A DNA stretch of 64,000 bases from an uncultured Eubacteriales bacterium. Its GTDB lineage: Bacteria > Bacillota > Clostridia > UBA1381 > UMGS1253. This document shows positions 33,239 to 41,804 of the stretch, in pieces (positions within the stretch are counted from its first letter, which is position 1; the number at the start of each line of letters is the position of its first letter). The notes below the pieces were generated by a model, which made no database searches, was not told the DNA's origin, and saw nothing but the letters and a program-made list of their open reading frames with translations. The position numbers and the translations under genes were made by a program. The DNA lies in the NCBI GenBank assembly GCA_902492065.1, contig CABUKE010000001.1, positions 434,001 through 498,000 on the forward strand, read 5' to 3'.

Positions 33239-33496
33239 ATGGAGTATGCGTTGATAGTATTTGGCTCTGTGACTGTGGCAAACCGGGTGAAAAAGTTGAT
33301 GCGAAAACAAACAGATTCTGCCGACGTCGTACAGCTCCCGCCTGATTTAGGGATCCGCGGGTGCAGCTATTGCCTGCGTATCCGGCTATGCGACTTTTCT
33401 TTGATGCGGCGGGTTGCAGACGAGTATGGCCTGCGTATCAAGGCGGCATACGCGGAGCGGGAAATAGAAGGACGGAAGGTGTATGAATCGATATGA
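33239..33496 (+). CDS. DUF3343 putative selenium/sulfur carrier protein
   Basis: 85 aa. ALIVFGSVTVANRVKKLM is followed by a Cys pair in IRGCSYCLRIR, the layout of the DUF3343 family (putative Se/S carrier proteins). The proposed role is to accept sulfur or selenium from a cysteine or selenocysteine desulfurase. The coding region overlaps the next gene, a class V aminotransferase-fold desulfurase, by 4 bases (ATGA), which supports a functional pair. AAGGTG precedes ATG 33239. The role is inferred from the family name and context, not shown. Confidence 0.82.
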   Translation: MEYALIVFGSVTVANRVKKLMRKQTDSADVVQLPPDLGIRGCSYCLRIRLCDFSLMRRVADEYGLRIKAAYAEREIEGRKVYESI

Positions 33497-34626
33497 TTTA
33501 TCTTGATACAGCGGCTACGTCGCATAAAAAGCCAGCGCAGGTTTATCATACGCTGGATGTTCTTACCCGAAAGCATAGCGCAAATGCGGGCCGGGGAGCA
33601 AGCACGCTCTCACTTGCTGCCGCTGATTACATTTATGAGGCCGCCGAACAGGCGGCGCTGCTCTTTCATATCAACGCGCCGGAAAATATAGCCTTTACCA
33701 GTAACACGACACTTGCGCTTAATATGGCAATCAAAGGCGTTACGAGAAAGAAACCGCATGTAATTATGACCTCCATGGAGCACAACTCAGTCGCACGACC
33801 GGTCTATGCCTGTGGTGCACCGTATACAATTGTACGTGCGGACCGGGAAGGCTATGTCAATCCGGCTGACATTGCGCGCGCAGTCCAGCCGGACACGGGG
33901 TTGATTATTGTAAATCACGCTTCCAATGTCTGCGGAAGTTTGCAGGACATTGCGGCAGTTGGGGAGATTGCCCATAGGCGGGGTATATTATTTCTGGTTG
34001 ATTCTGCGCAAAGCGCGGGCGTCGTGCCAATCGACGTGGAAAAGATGCACATTGATATGCTGGCGTTTGCCGGACACAAATCCTTGATGGGGCCGCTCGG
34101 CACGGGGGGCTTGTATGTGCGCGAGGGATTATTGCTCGATACAATTATTGAAGGCGGCAGCGGAAGCAGCTCCGAAAGCCGGGAACAGCCGGACTTTATG
34201 CCCGACCGCCTTGTAAGCGGTACGGCAAATATGCCGGCGATTGCCGCGTTGGGAGAGGGAATCCGTTTTGTGCGGCGCATTGGTGTAGAGTCAATTTTGG
34301 AACACGAACGGATGCTTGCCCAGCGCCTTACAGACGGTGCGCAGGAGATTCCGGGACTTATCCTGTATGGCGGTGCGCCGGAACGTGGTGTTGGCGTGGT
34401 TAGTTTGAATGTAAAAGGAAAAAGTTGTGTCGAGGTGGCGCAGGAATTGGATAAAACGTATCAAATCGCGGTGCGGGGCGGCCTGCATTGTGCGCCGCTT
34501 GCGCATGAAACGCTCGGCACATTGGAGCATGGAGGCACAGTACGCTTTTCTTTCGGGTACTATACGACCCGGGGCGAGATTGACCGGGCGCTGTCTGCCT
34601 TAAATAAAATTTGTAAAAACGTATAA
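33493..34626 (+). CDS. Cysteine desulfurase / selenocysteine lyase, class V aminotransferase fold
   Basis: 377 aa, PLP-dependent. It begins MIYLDTAATSHKKP; the cofactor-binding lysine is in FAGHKSLMGPLGTGG. The catalytic cysteine loop is RGGLHCAPLAHETLG near residue 335, and the end reads TVRFSFGYYTTRGEID. It removes sulfur or selenium from cysteine or selenocysteine as persulfide, leaving alanine. It is closest to the CsdB/SufS-like group. Its start overlaps the DUF3343 stop, so the two are probably translated together. No selD, selA or Fe-S scaffold gene is nearby, so S versus Se is open. Confidence 0.9.
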   Translation: MIYLDTAATSHKKPAQVYHTLDVLTRKHSANAGRGASTLSLAAADYIYEAAEQAALLFHINAPENIAFTSNTTLALNMAIKGVTRKKPHVIMTSMEHNSVARPVYACGAPYTIVRADREGYVNPADIARAVQPDTGLIIVNHASNVCGSLQDIAAVGEIAHRRGILFLVDSAQSAGVVPIDVEKMHIDMLAFAGHKSLMGPLGTGGLYVREGLLLDTIIEGGSGSSSESREQPDFMPDRLVSGTANMPAIAALGEGIRFVRRIGVESILEHERMLAQRLTDGAQEIPGLILYGGAPERGVGVVSLNVKGKSCVEVAQELDKTYQIAVRGGLHCAPLAHETLGTLEHGGTVRFSFGYYTTRGEIDRALSALNKICKNV

Positions 34627-34710
34627 AACAAGAAAACCTTGCCAAAACTATGAGCAGAGAGAAACTTGAAGCAAAAAGCATATACGCTCTGCGAAAGGAT
34701 GGCGATACGA

Positions 34711-35214
34711 ATGAAAATTTGGGGCTTTATAGCGGCAGGAGTTTTGACGCTTGCAATCGGGTTCGGTGCGGGATACTATACAAAAACGATTGCATACGGC
34801 GGCGATGATATGGACCAGTCGGCACAGGGAGGCTCGCTCGTTTCGGAGCCGACACCCGCCACAGCGACCAGTACGCCGCAAAGTGTGGACCGTACGCCTT
34901 CCCCGACGCCGACTCCGTCGCCAACATCTACGGCGACCAGTACGCCGCAGGGGACAGAGGCAAACGCACCGGGCGACGTACTGGTTAGTCCAACGCCGCA
35001 GCCGGGAGAAGAAAACGTCTACTACATGCTGAAGGAGTACTTTGGAAAAATTGCAATCTACAAAGTATATCCCTCCGGGGAGTCTACCCTGATGAGTATT
35101 GTTGACATTGATATCAATGTACTTCCGGAAAAAGACCGGGAACAGCTGCAAAAGGGGATTGGCGTGACGACGGAGGAGGAAATGCTTCAGCTAATTGAGG
35201 ATTATATGAGCTAA
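34711..35214 (+). CDS. Membrane-anchored protein with BofC-like C-terminal domain
   Basis: 167 aa. One N-terminal membrane segment (GFIAAGVLTLAIGFGAGYY) is followed by a low-complexity linker of Thr, Pro and Ser with two repeats of the form ATSTPQ. The folded end (YYMLKEYFGKIAIYKVYP, then GVTTEEEMLQLIEDYMS) resembles the C-terminal domain of BofC, which in Bacillus inhibits a protease controlling sporulation sigma factors. The domain match is from memory. The start is ATG 34711, 11 bases after AAAGGA; ATG 34699 and TTG 34666 in frame lack a good site. Confidence 0.65.
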   Translation: MKIWGFIAAGVLTLAIGFGAGYYTKTIAYGGDDMDQSAQGGSLVSEPTPATATSTPQSVDRTPSPTPTPSPTSTATSTPQGTEANAPGDVLVSPTPQPGEENVYYMLKEYFGKIAIYKVYPSGESTLMSIVDIDINVLPEKDREQLQKGIGVTTEEEMLQLIEDYMS

Positions 35215-35224
35215 CTAAAATAGA

Positions 35225-35256
35225 AAATACCGCTCCAATAAGGAGCGGTATTTTTA
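35225..35256. terminator. Bidirectional terminator
   Basis: AAATACCGCTCC pairs with GGAGCGGTATTT, loop AATAA, T-rich on both strands. It separates the BofC-like gene from the convergent GGDEF-EAL gene. Confidence 0.9.
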
Positions 35257-37356
35257 TCATTTATCGGCGATTAAAGGCTTTGCCTTTTTTGCTTCTTTTG
35301 GCTTTTTCTTACCTTTTGTTTTTCCTGATTGCTTAGGTTCAAAAGCCTTATCTTTTGGGCTTGGCATAGCCTTTTCTTCGGGCTTTTTCTTTTTTTCTGT
35401 CTTTTTTCCCTTTTTTGTTTTATCCCGTTTTGAATCACGAATTAAAAAACGAACAAATTGTTCAAACGGCATGGGCTTAGAGTATAAGTACCCCTGTGCA
35501 TAGTCACAGGAAAGCTTTTTCAAAAGCTTGGCCTGCTCCACCGTTTCGACGCCTTCCGCCACGACATAGGCTCCGTTCAGTGCGAATCCCTTTGAGAGGG
35601 AGGCAATCAGAGAATAGAGGTTTTCTTTGCCGATGATGTCGCGGATAAGCCCCTTATCAAATTTGATACATTCAAGCGGAAGCTTGACAACGTACATCAA
35701 ATTTGAATATCCAACGCCGAAATCATCCAAAAAGAACTTGACGCCCTGTTTGTTGAGCTCCTGCATAAGCTTGGATGCGTCGTCCAAATGTTCGGCCAAA
35801 AGGCGTTCTGTAATCTCGATTTTTACTCTACTTGGATCCACGCCATTGGAATGGATGATATTCATTGTCTGGTTGGCAATATATTCGTAAGAAAATTGCT
35901 GTGTTGAATAATTAGTCGATATAGATTCGAGTCCAATATTGTGGGCGTCCAAATACCGGATTGCTTTACAAACCATATCGAGCGCCAAAAAGCCGATTTC
36001 TGTAATTAACCCGGCTTCCTCTGCAACTGGAATAAACTCGCCTGGAGAAATTAGACCGAGTTCGTCGTCGTGCAGCCGCAAAAGCGCCTCAGCAGACTTT
36101 ACACTCCCGTCGCTGATTTTGTGAATCGGTTGATAATAGACCTCAAACCCGTTGTTTTCCATTGCGTGCTGAACGGCATGGAGCACCTTTTTCCGCCGCT
36201 CGTAGGCAAGCAGAAGCGATTCGTCACAAAAAACGAGCTGGCCTTTTTTCTTACGCTTTGAGGTTTTCACTGCATATTCGAGCAGACCAACGATTTCTTC
36301 CAGTTCAGTGGCCTGCTCCGGCGCTCGGAGCGCGGCAATGGTGGCATGAATTCTGTAATGGAAGGAGTTTATGTGCCAGGGACTTTGGAAACGTGTATGT
36401 ATTTGCTCCAGGCAGGACTCCGCTTTTGCAAGATACTTGCCTTGCAATACTACAATGAACTCATCCCCGCCATATCGGTACACATAACGCTCTGGCAGCA
36501 CAGTCAGAAGAAACTGTGCGATGCTACGCAGAAGCTGGTTGCCGAAGTGCTGTCCAAACTCGCTGTTTACGAATTTAAAGTCGTCTAAACTAATCAATAC
36601 GATTTGCATAGGTTCCTTTTTCCGAAGCAGGTAGGCCGCCAGTTTGGAAAAAGTTTCGCGGTTGGCAAGCCCGGTCAGCGGATCAGTCACGATTCGCTTG
36701 TTCTGAAAACTCAGGTATAATACCAGAATGGAGATGGTTGCGGCCGTTCCGGAGAGAATAAAATTAGTATAGAACTGCTGCGCGCATAAAAGCACGGATG
36801 CAATCAACACTACGAGCACAAGGACGCGAACTGTGGCACGCTCCAGGTATTTCCGTTCAAAAAGACAGCTTACAACGCCGAGTGCCATACATATGTAAGC
36901 TAAAACAAACGGCCAGCTGTTTAGTGCGCCGCGTACATAGTTGAGTCCGCCGTCGAAAAAGAACAGACAGCCAATGAACACGTTTGCACCGACTAATACG
37001 GTATTGACACCAAACAGAATCCAAACCGCCCACATACAGAACTTATAGACTGCTCTGTTTGGACTCTTTTCATAAATAAGCATTAAAATATAGGTGATAC
37101 CGATTACAGGTATGAGAGGCGTAATAAGAAAATACAGATTTGTGAGCGTCTGCGGCACCCATAAAGGAAGGTAAGCTACCTGCTCAATACTGATAGCGCT
37201 GAGAATATCGAGCACAACAGCGAGAAAGGTTACGCCCATACAGAGCCGAAATGTTTTGTTTCGCGGTGTCGGGACAGCGTTAGAACCGCCGCAGTAGACA
37301 AAGATGACAAGCGTAACGATAGCTGATACGAATTCAGCGGAAATATTCCATTGCAT
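35257..37356 (-). CDS. Membrane GGDEF-EAL cyclic-di-GMP protein with polybasic tail
   Basis: 699 aa. The first 220 or so residues hold about seven membrane segments. The diguanylate cyclase domain contains RYGGDEFIVV (intact; no RxxD I-site precedes it). The phosphodiesterase domain contains SAEALLRL (EAL), DDFGVGYSNL and VAEGVETVEQ, so both activities look possible. After the EAL domain comes a 55-residue tail of mainly Lys with Glu and Pro. The start is ATG 37356, 8 bases after GGAG; a longer frame to 37461 lacks a site. It synthesises or degrades cyclic-di-GMP in response to an unknown signal. Confidence 0.9.
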   Translation of the reverse strand: MQWNISAEFVSAIVTLVIFVYCGGSNAVPTPRNKTFRLCMGVTFLAVVLDILSAISIEQVAYLPLWVPQTLTNLYFLITPLIPVIGITYILMLIYEKSPNRAVYKFCMWAVWILFGVNTVLVGANVFIGCLFFFDGGLNYVRGALNSWPFVLAYICMALGVVSCLFERKYLERATVRVLVLVVLIASVLLCAQQFYTNFILSGTAATISILVLYLSFQNKRIVTDPLTGLANRETFSKLAAYLLRKKEPMQIVLISLDDFKFVNSEFGQHFGNQLLRSIAQFLLTVLPERYVYRYGGDEFIVVLQGKYLAKAESCLEQIHTRFQSPWHINSFHYRIHATIAALRAPEQATELEEIVGLLEYAVKTSKRKKKGQLVFCDESLLLAYERRKKVLHAVQHAMENNGFEVYYQPIHKISDGSVKSAEALLRLHDDELGLISPGEFIPVAEEAGLITEIGFLALDMVCKAIRYLDAHNIGLESISTNYSTQQFSYEYIANQTMNIIHSNGVDPSRVKIEITERLLAEHLDDASKLMQELNKQGVKFFLDDFGVGYSNLMYVVKLPLECIKFDKGLIRDIIGKENLYSLIASLSKGFALNGAYVVAEGVETVEQAKLLKKLSCDYAQGYLYSKPMPFEQFVRFLIRDSKRDKTKKGKKTEKKKKPEEKAMPSPKDKAFEPKQSGKTKGKKKPKEAKKAKPLIADK

Positions 37357-37513
37357 GGGATCAACTCCATCCGTATAAAATAGGAGCGGGAACGCTTCCT
37401 TTCCCGCATACATAAATTCGCCATATATCCGCAGCAGCTGGGAAATATAACAAATATTCAACTACATCCTGATTATAACACATGGAGCGCAAAGAAACAA
37501 CAATTTAGAAAAA

Positions 37514-37936
37514 TTAACTTTGCACACCTGTACGCTCCATATAGGCTTGGAGAATCAGCGTGGCCGCAACGGTGTCAACAACGCCTTTCCGCTTTTTCCC
37601 ACGCGTATTCGTTTCGTTGAGCGTGCGGATAGCACTCACAGTAGTAAGCCGCTCGTCGAACAGCTCAGTTTTCCCAGCGTAAATTTCTTTTAGTTGCTGC
37701 TCAAAGTCCATGCTTTTCTGCGCGCGTTCGCCAAGCGTCCCATTCATGTTTTTGGGCAATCCAATTACAATAACAGACGGCTTGTACTGCACAATCAGCT
37801 CCGACAGGCGGGCAAACAGCGCGCGCCGTCCTGTGTTTTTTATTGTTTCCACGCCCTGCGCCGTGATTCCCAGCGGGTCGGACACGGCAACGCCGACCCG
37901 CGCATCACCGTAATCAATTGCCATCATTCTGTCCAT
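37514..37936 (-). CDS. ruvX: Putative pre-16S rRNA nuclease / Holliday junction resolvase-like YqgF
   Basis: 140 aa. It shows MMAIDYGDARVGVAVSD at the N-terminus (first catalytic Asp), IVIGLPKNMNGTLG and FDERLTTVSA, all of the YqgF/RuvX family, an RNase H-like nuclease needed for 5' maturation of 16S rRNA. The start is ATG 37936, 8 bases after AAAGGAGG; the reading frame upstream overlaps the previous gene. It overlaps the end of the GT4-CsaB gene by 23 bases, so it is the last gene of that operon. Confidence 0.93.
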   Translation of the reverse strand: MDRMMAIDYGDARVGVAVSDPLGITAQGVETIKNTGRRALFARLSELIVQYKPSVIVIGLPKNMNGTLGERAQKSMDFEQQLKEIYAGKTELFDERLTTVSAIRTLNETNTRGKKRKGVVDTVAATLILQAYMERTGVQS

Positions 37937-40190
37937 CTGCGTCCTCCTTTTGCACCGCATTATCCCGAATCAACGACGCGGCAAGCATGGCCGTTTTCTT
38001 TGCCAATGCGCGCATCCTATCAGTCTTTTCCGCAAGCTGGGAACAGATTTCATCCCGGTGCTGAATGCAGGAATCAATTTCTTTGCGCAGCGCGCCAAAA
38101 CAAACGTCGTCCATATTGACGTAGTTTTTCTGCCCGACATATTCCATAAACGCCTTTATCTTTGGGTCGTAGACAATCCCGACAAAAGGGATGCCGACTG
38201 CGGCGGCATAAATGAGCGTGTGAAGCCGCTCACCGAGCACCAGATCCATATTGCGTATTACACCGAGCATTTGTGTATCGGAAAGCATATCGCTAATTGT
38301 ATATGCTTTTGTTTCCATTTGCTGCATGATGGAACGAGAAATTTTGATATCTGTAGGGTACTGCATATTGAGAAAGACCGGCGTAAGGCCGAACTCTTTG
38401 TTCATATAATCTGCTGCATTGGCAAGATGAATCTCAAACCCGGGGCCGTGCATCTTCCACTGCCGTACCGAGATGCCGACAAACCGCTTAGACGGGTCAA
38501 TGCCAGATTTTTTGAAAATAGCGCGAACTTCTTCATTGGAGGCAGGCTGGATATTAAATGCCGGGTCAGCCGTCAGGACAGCCTTTGACCGTTCCACTCC
38601 TATCCGCTCTAGCTCATCCAAAGACGCTGGGTCTCGGAGTGTAATCAAATCGAGCTTATCCAACGAATGTCTTGCCCGTTTGATGTTCGCGGGGTGAATC
38701 AGCGGCCCGATTCCATTTGCATACAGCATGGAGCGCAGGCCGCGCTTTCTTGCCATCCGCATAACGAACAGATAATACAAGAGCGACTGTGTGCTCGTCC
38801 CATCCTGTATGAGCGAGCCGCCGCCGCTGATAAGCAGCTTTGCACCTTTCATAGCACGGGCGATGCTCGGCAGATTAAAGCGGTTTACCGCCTCAACACC
38901 GTAAATCGCCTGCGTTTCATATGGACGATAGGACAGAACGCAAAGCTTAACCTCGGGAATCTGTTCCTTTATATCTTCTATAATAGCGGACAAAAGCGCG
39001 TCGTCGCCATTGTTTTTGAAACCGTAATAGCCGGAGATAACAACATCGTTGAGCAGCTTTTTTTCCATTAACAGCCGATGGTATGCGTCCATGTAATCCC
39101 GTGCCATGCGGCTGACAGAATAATGTTCCAAAATCGTTTGCCGTCCATACGCGCCGAGCTGGGCGAGTTCGTCCGGACTCGATTGTTTCAAAAGCGTAAT
39201 AAGGTCTTGATACAACAGCTCCGGAGAAGATTCACGGCAGCCGCGGCAGCAGAAATTCGTCCGGATGCCCTCCTCCAGCTTTGACTCGTCAAAAATGCCG
39301 ATATAGCCCTCATTGCCAGCAATGATACATGGCTTCCCGGCGGCCATCGCTTCCAGAGCGGAACGCGATACGCCGATAAAGACGTTTCCCGTTTTAATAA
39401 ATTGATTAATATCGGTTCTTGCGCCGGTCAGCTTAATGAGCATTCTGCCGACGCGGGTATTCACCTGGTCCGCTTCCGCCTTTACAGAAGAAAAATCGTC
39501 CCCATCGCCGACGATTACGATTTCAAGATTTTCAACCTCTGCGTCGAGCTTCGGCGCAACCTGAATCAAATGATGCGCGACAAGACTGCGGCTGGTATCC
39601 ATCCGGCTGACGTAGACAATGCGCGTCTTGTCCGGCAAAAGGCCGAACTCCTGTTCCACCGCCGAAGCGTCAATGCTGTCAGAAAATTTATTGGTGTCAA
39701 TGCCGTTGATGGTAACAGAAATATCCGAGGCAGGTACGCTGTAATTGTCAATCAGGTAGGTTTTTATGTCGTTGCTGACTGCAACGGTGAGCTGGCCCCA
39801 GTTGGTCATCAGGCGCAGGAGCGGGCTTGCCTTAAAGACCCAGTGTGCGGTTGTGATAAACGGAAACTTCATTCGCTTATGAAGAAGCCCACATAAAAAG
39901 GAAGGAATCCGCGCATGACCATGTACAATGTCGATGTGCTCTTCCCGAATAATTCGTTTTAGCCCACGATAGGAGCGAATCATGTTTGTCAGCTTTTTGT
40001 TATGGAGCGGAAGACGGTAGTGCCGGATGCCAGCAGCAGCGAGGTCTTTTTCATAAACGCCGCCGTTGGACGCAACATAAACGCAGAAACCGCGCCGCTT
40101 CAGCTCACATGCAAGCTCCAGTACGTGCGTTTCCGCTCCGCCGATTTCCATCCCCATTGTAACCATTAATAGTTTCAGATTATTTTTCAT
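37914..40190 (-). CDS. csaB: Glycosyltransferase family 4 fused to polysaccharide pyruvyl transferase CsaB
   Basis: 758 aa in two enzymes. Residues 1-380 are a GT-B, GT4-type glycosyltransferase (MGMEIGGAETHVLELAC, HGHARIPSFL, TINGID, SRSALEAMAAGKP). Residues 385-745 are CsaB (VISGYYGFKNNGDDALLSAI, GGGSLIQDGTSTQSLLYY, YANGIGPL, VLGERLHTLIYAA). CsaB adds pyruvate to the secondary cell-wall polymer that holds SLH-domain proteins to the wall. The first part could make the same polymer. An NFCCRGC segment in the GT half is cysteine-rich. ATG 40190 follows GGAG; the frame upstream to 40295 has no site. Confidence 0.92.
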   Translation of the reverse strand: MKNNLKLLMVTMGMEIGGAETHVLELACELKRRGFCVYVASNGGVYEKDLAAAGIRHYRLPLHNKKLTNMIRSYRGLKRIIREEHIDIVHGHARIPSFLCGLLHKRMKFPFITTAHWVFKASPLLRLMTNWGQLTVAVSNDIKTYLIDNYSVPASDISVTINGIDTNKFSDSIDASAVEQEFGLLPDKTRIVYVSRMDTSRSLVAHHLIQVAPKLDAEVENLEIVIVGDGDDFSSVKAEADQVNTRVGRMLIKLTGARTDINQFIKTGNVFIGVSRSALEAMAAGKPCIIAGNEGYIGIFDESKLEEGIRTNFCCRGCRESSPELLYQDLITLLKQSSPDELAQLGAYGRQTILEHYSVSRMARDYMDAYHRLLMEKKLLNDVVISGYYGFKNNGDDALLSAIIEDIKEQIPEVKLCVLSYRPYETQAIYGVEAVNRFNLPSIARAMKGAKLLISGGGSLIQDGTSTQSLLYYLFVMRMARKRGLRSMLYANGIGPLIHPANIKRARHSLDKLDLITLRDPASLDELERIGVERSKAVLTADPAFNIQPASNEEVRAIFKKSGIDPSKRFVGISVRQWKMHGPGFEIHLANAADYMNKEFGLTPVFLNMQYPTDIKISRSIMQQMETKAYTISDMLSDTQMLGVIRNMDLVLGERLHTLIYAAAVGIPFVGIVYDPKIKAFMEYVGQKNYVNMDDVCFGALRKEIDSCIQHRDEICSQLAEKTDRMRALAKKTAMLAASLIRDNAVQKEDADGQNDGN

Positions 40191-40307
40191 GTGTGTTCTC
40201 CATTTCAAATATGGTATGCCAATGGCTGGTAACACTTCTAAATCCGATTTTCGCCAATAATACAAAAGTATAGCATACCGGCAAACGCTTGTCAATTCGG
40301 CAAAGGT

Positions 40308-41201
40308 TCATTTCTCACGGGTCAAATAGGCCAGAAGGAGCGTGAACGCAAGCAGAATGACAAGCGCGGCATACAAGATAATCGGGACAATGCCTTTATA
40401 CTGCGGCTGCAAAAACATAAAATGGATGTAAGCATACAGGGCAAGATCAGCAAACAGGGCCACAATGCAGACGTATGCCGACCAGATGGCGCGCCGCTTC
40501 CGGCTTGCATCAAGCTCCTTCTGCGCATTCACGCCCTTCAGGCGGAGCGGCGCGGACTTGATCCGGACGGAAATGGCAAAGCAAATCAGCGTAAGCAATA
40601 TCTGCACTACAATTGGCAGGGCAAGCGTCTGCGGCGATTTTGGCACGGCCCAAACCGCCGTCCCGGAAAAATCCGCCCAAAGTGTCACATAAGGGGAAAT
40701 TGAATCATAGGTTGCATACAGGGTCAGCACGCAGGCGGCAATGAGTGCGCAATGGAGCAGATACCACCACAGTGATGGACAGAACCGCCCCTCCGTGAAT
40801 GTTACATCCAAAGGGCCGCCCTGCGTCTGGGCGCCGCTATCTACCAGATCAGCATTATCAGTACGGGCAGCATAGCGCGACACCGCCTTTGCTGCCATGC
40901 TGTAAAATATACCGGCAAAAAGCAGGATTACCACAACAATTATAATAAAAATCAAGTCGGACAGGGCAGGCGCACAGCGAAGCTGGAGAAAAAAATTCAA
41001 GACAATAAGTATACCGCCGCTCACAGCAGTTGATACTTCATAGAGCAGTTTTATATTTTTTACCGCTTTGTCCGCCTGTTTTTGCGGCGCAATGCGTACG
41101 CCAAAACAGTGCGTGCTGCGGAACCGGCGCGGCAGAAAACAAAATGCCAGCACCGCTGCAACCGGAAGAAGCAGTTTTATAATTTGGAGCGTTTGCTGCA
41201 T
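40308..41201 (-). CDS. DUF1648-like multi-pass membrane protein
   Basis: 297 aa with about seven hydrophobic segments. Near the N-terminus LPRRFRSTHCFGVRIAP resembles the FGxR motif of DUF1648/DUF5808-type membrane proteins, which have no fixed function. Between the segments is an acidic loop (GGPLDVTFTEGRF). ATG 41201 follows GGGAGG. It lies 117 bases before the GT4-CsaB gene in the same direction and may head that operon, in which case an envelope role is possible. Confidence 0.6.
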   Translation of the reverse strand: MQQTLQIIKLLLPVAAVLAFCFLPRRFRSTHCFGVRIAPQKQADKAVKNIKLLYEVSTAVSGGILIVLNFFLQLRCAPALSDLIFIIIVVVILLFAGIFYSMAAKAVSRYAARTDNADLVDSGAQTQGGPLDVTFTEGRFCPSLWWYLLHCALIAACVLTLYATYDSISPYVTLWADFSGTAVWAVPKSPQTLALPIVVQILLTLICFAISVRIKSAPLRLKGVNAQKELDASRKRRAIWSAYVCIVALFADLALYAYIHFMFLQPQYKGIVPIILYAALVILLAFTLLLAYLTREK

Positions 41202-41403
41202 GGAATCGCCTCCCTGTGAATATGCAATAAAGAAGAAAACAAAACGAAATCTTTTCTACTCTATTATATCACAGTAAAAAATGAATACAAATTAATAAAA
41301 AAATAAGAAAATGAATGGAAATGAAAGAAAATAGAAGGAATGGGTAAAAATCAGTATGTATTGGGCGATTCTTAAATTTGCCTATTAAGGGAAGATTGAG
41401 TAA

Positions 41404-41409
41404 TATAAT
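41404..41409 (+). promoter_or_regulatory. -10 element of groESL
   Basis: TATAAT at 41404-41409 ends one base before the CIRCE element, placing the start inside the operator. The -35 is not clear; TTGCCT at 41378-41383 would leave 20 bases. Confidence 0.6.
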
Positions 41410-41410
41410 G

Positions 41411-41437
41411 TTAGCACTCGATAGAAGTGAGTGCTAA
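41411..41437. promoter_or_regulatory. CIRCE operator (HrcA binding site)
   Basis: TTAGCACTC (41411-41419), 9-base spacer, GAGTGCTAA (41429-41437): an exact match to the CIRCE consensus. HrcA binds here and represses groESL; heat shock relieves this. No hrcA gene is in the window. Confidence 0.97.
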
Positions 41438-41477
41438 CAGTTGACTTTGTAAATTAATTTATCAGGAGGGTATAGAA

Positions 41478-41762
41478 ATGAACATTAAGCCTTTAGGTGA
41501 CAGAGTTGTAATCAAAATGCTTGAGTCTGAAGATACCACAAAGAGCGGCATCATTTTGGCCGGCAGCGCAAAGGAAAAGCCGCAGATGGCGGAAATCGTT
41601 GCGGTTGGCCCTGGCGGGATGGTTGACGGCAAGGAAGTTAAAATGGAAGTCAGCGTCGGCGACAAGGTAATCATGAGCAAGTATGCCGGTACCGAAGTGA
41701 AGCTGGACGGCGAGGAATATACAATCCTGCGCCAGAGCGATATTTTGGCAAAGGTAGAGTAA
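41478..41762 (+). CDS. groES: Co-chaperonin GroES
   Basis: 94 aa. It begins MNIKPLGDRVVIKM; the mobile loop is ESEDTTKSGIILAGSAKEKPQ, and the roof hairpin and EYTILRQSDILAKVE end are typical. GroES caps GroEL during protein folding. ATG 41478 follows CAGGAGGG. It lies 40 bases downstream of CIRCE and 42 bases before groEL. Confidence 0.98.
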   Translation: MNIKPLGDRVVIKMLESEDTTKSGIILAGSAKEKPQMAEIVAVGPGGMVDGKEVKMEVSVGDKVIMSKYAGTEVKLDGEEYTILRQSDILAKVE

Positions 41763-41804
41763 TTCCGTTCATATTATATAGTAGAATAGAGGAGGCAGAT
41801 TACA

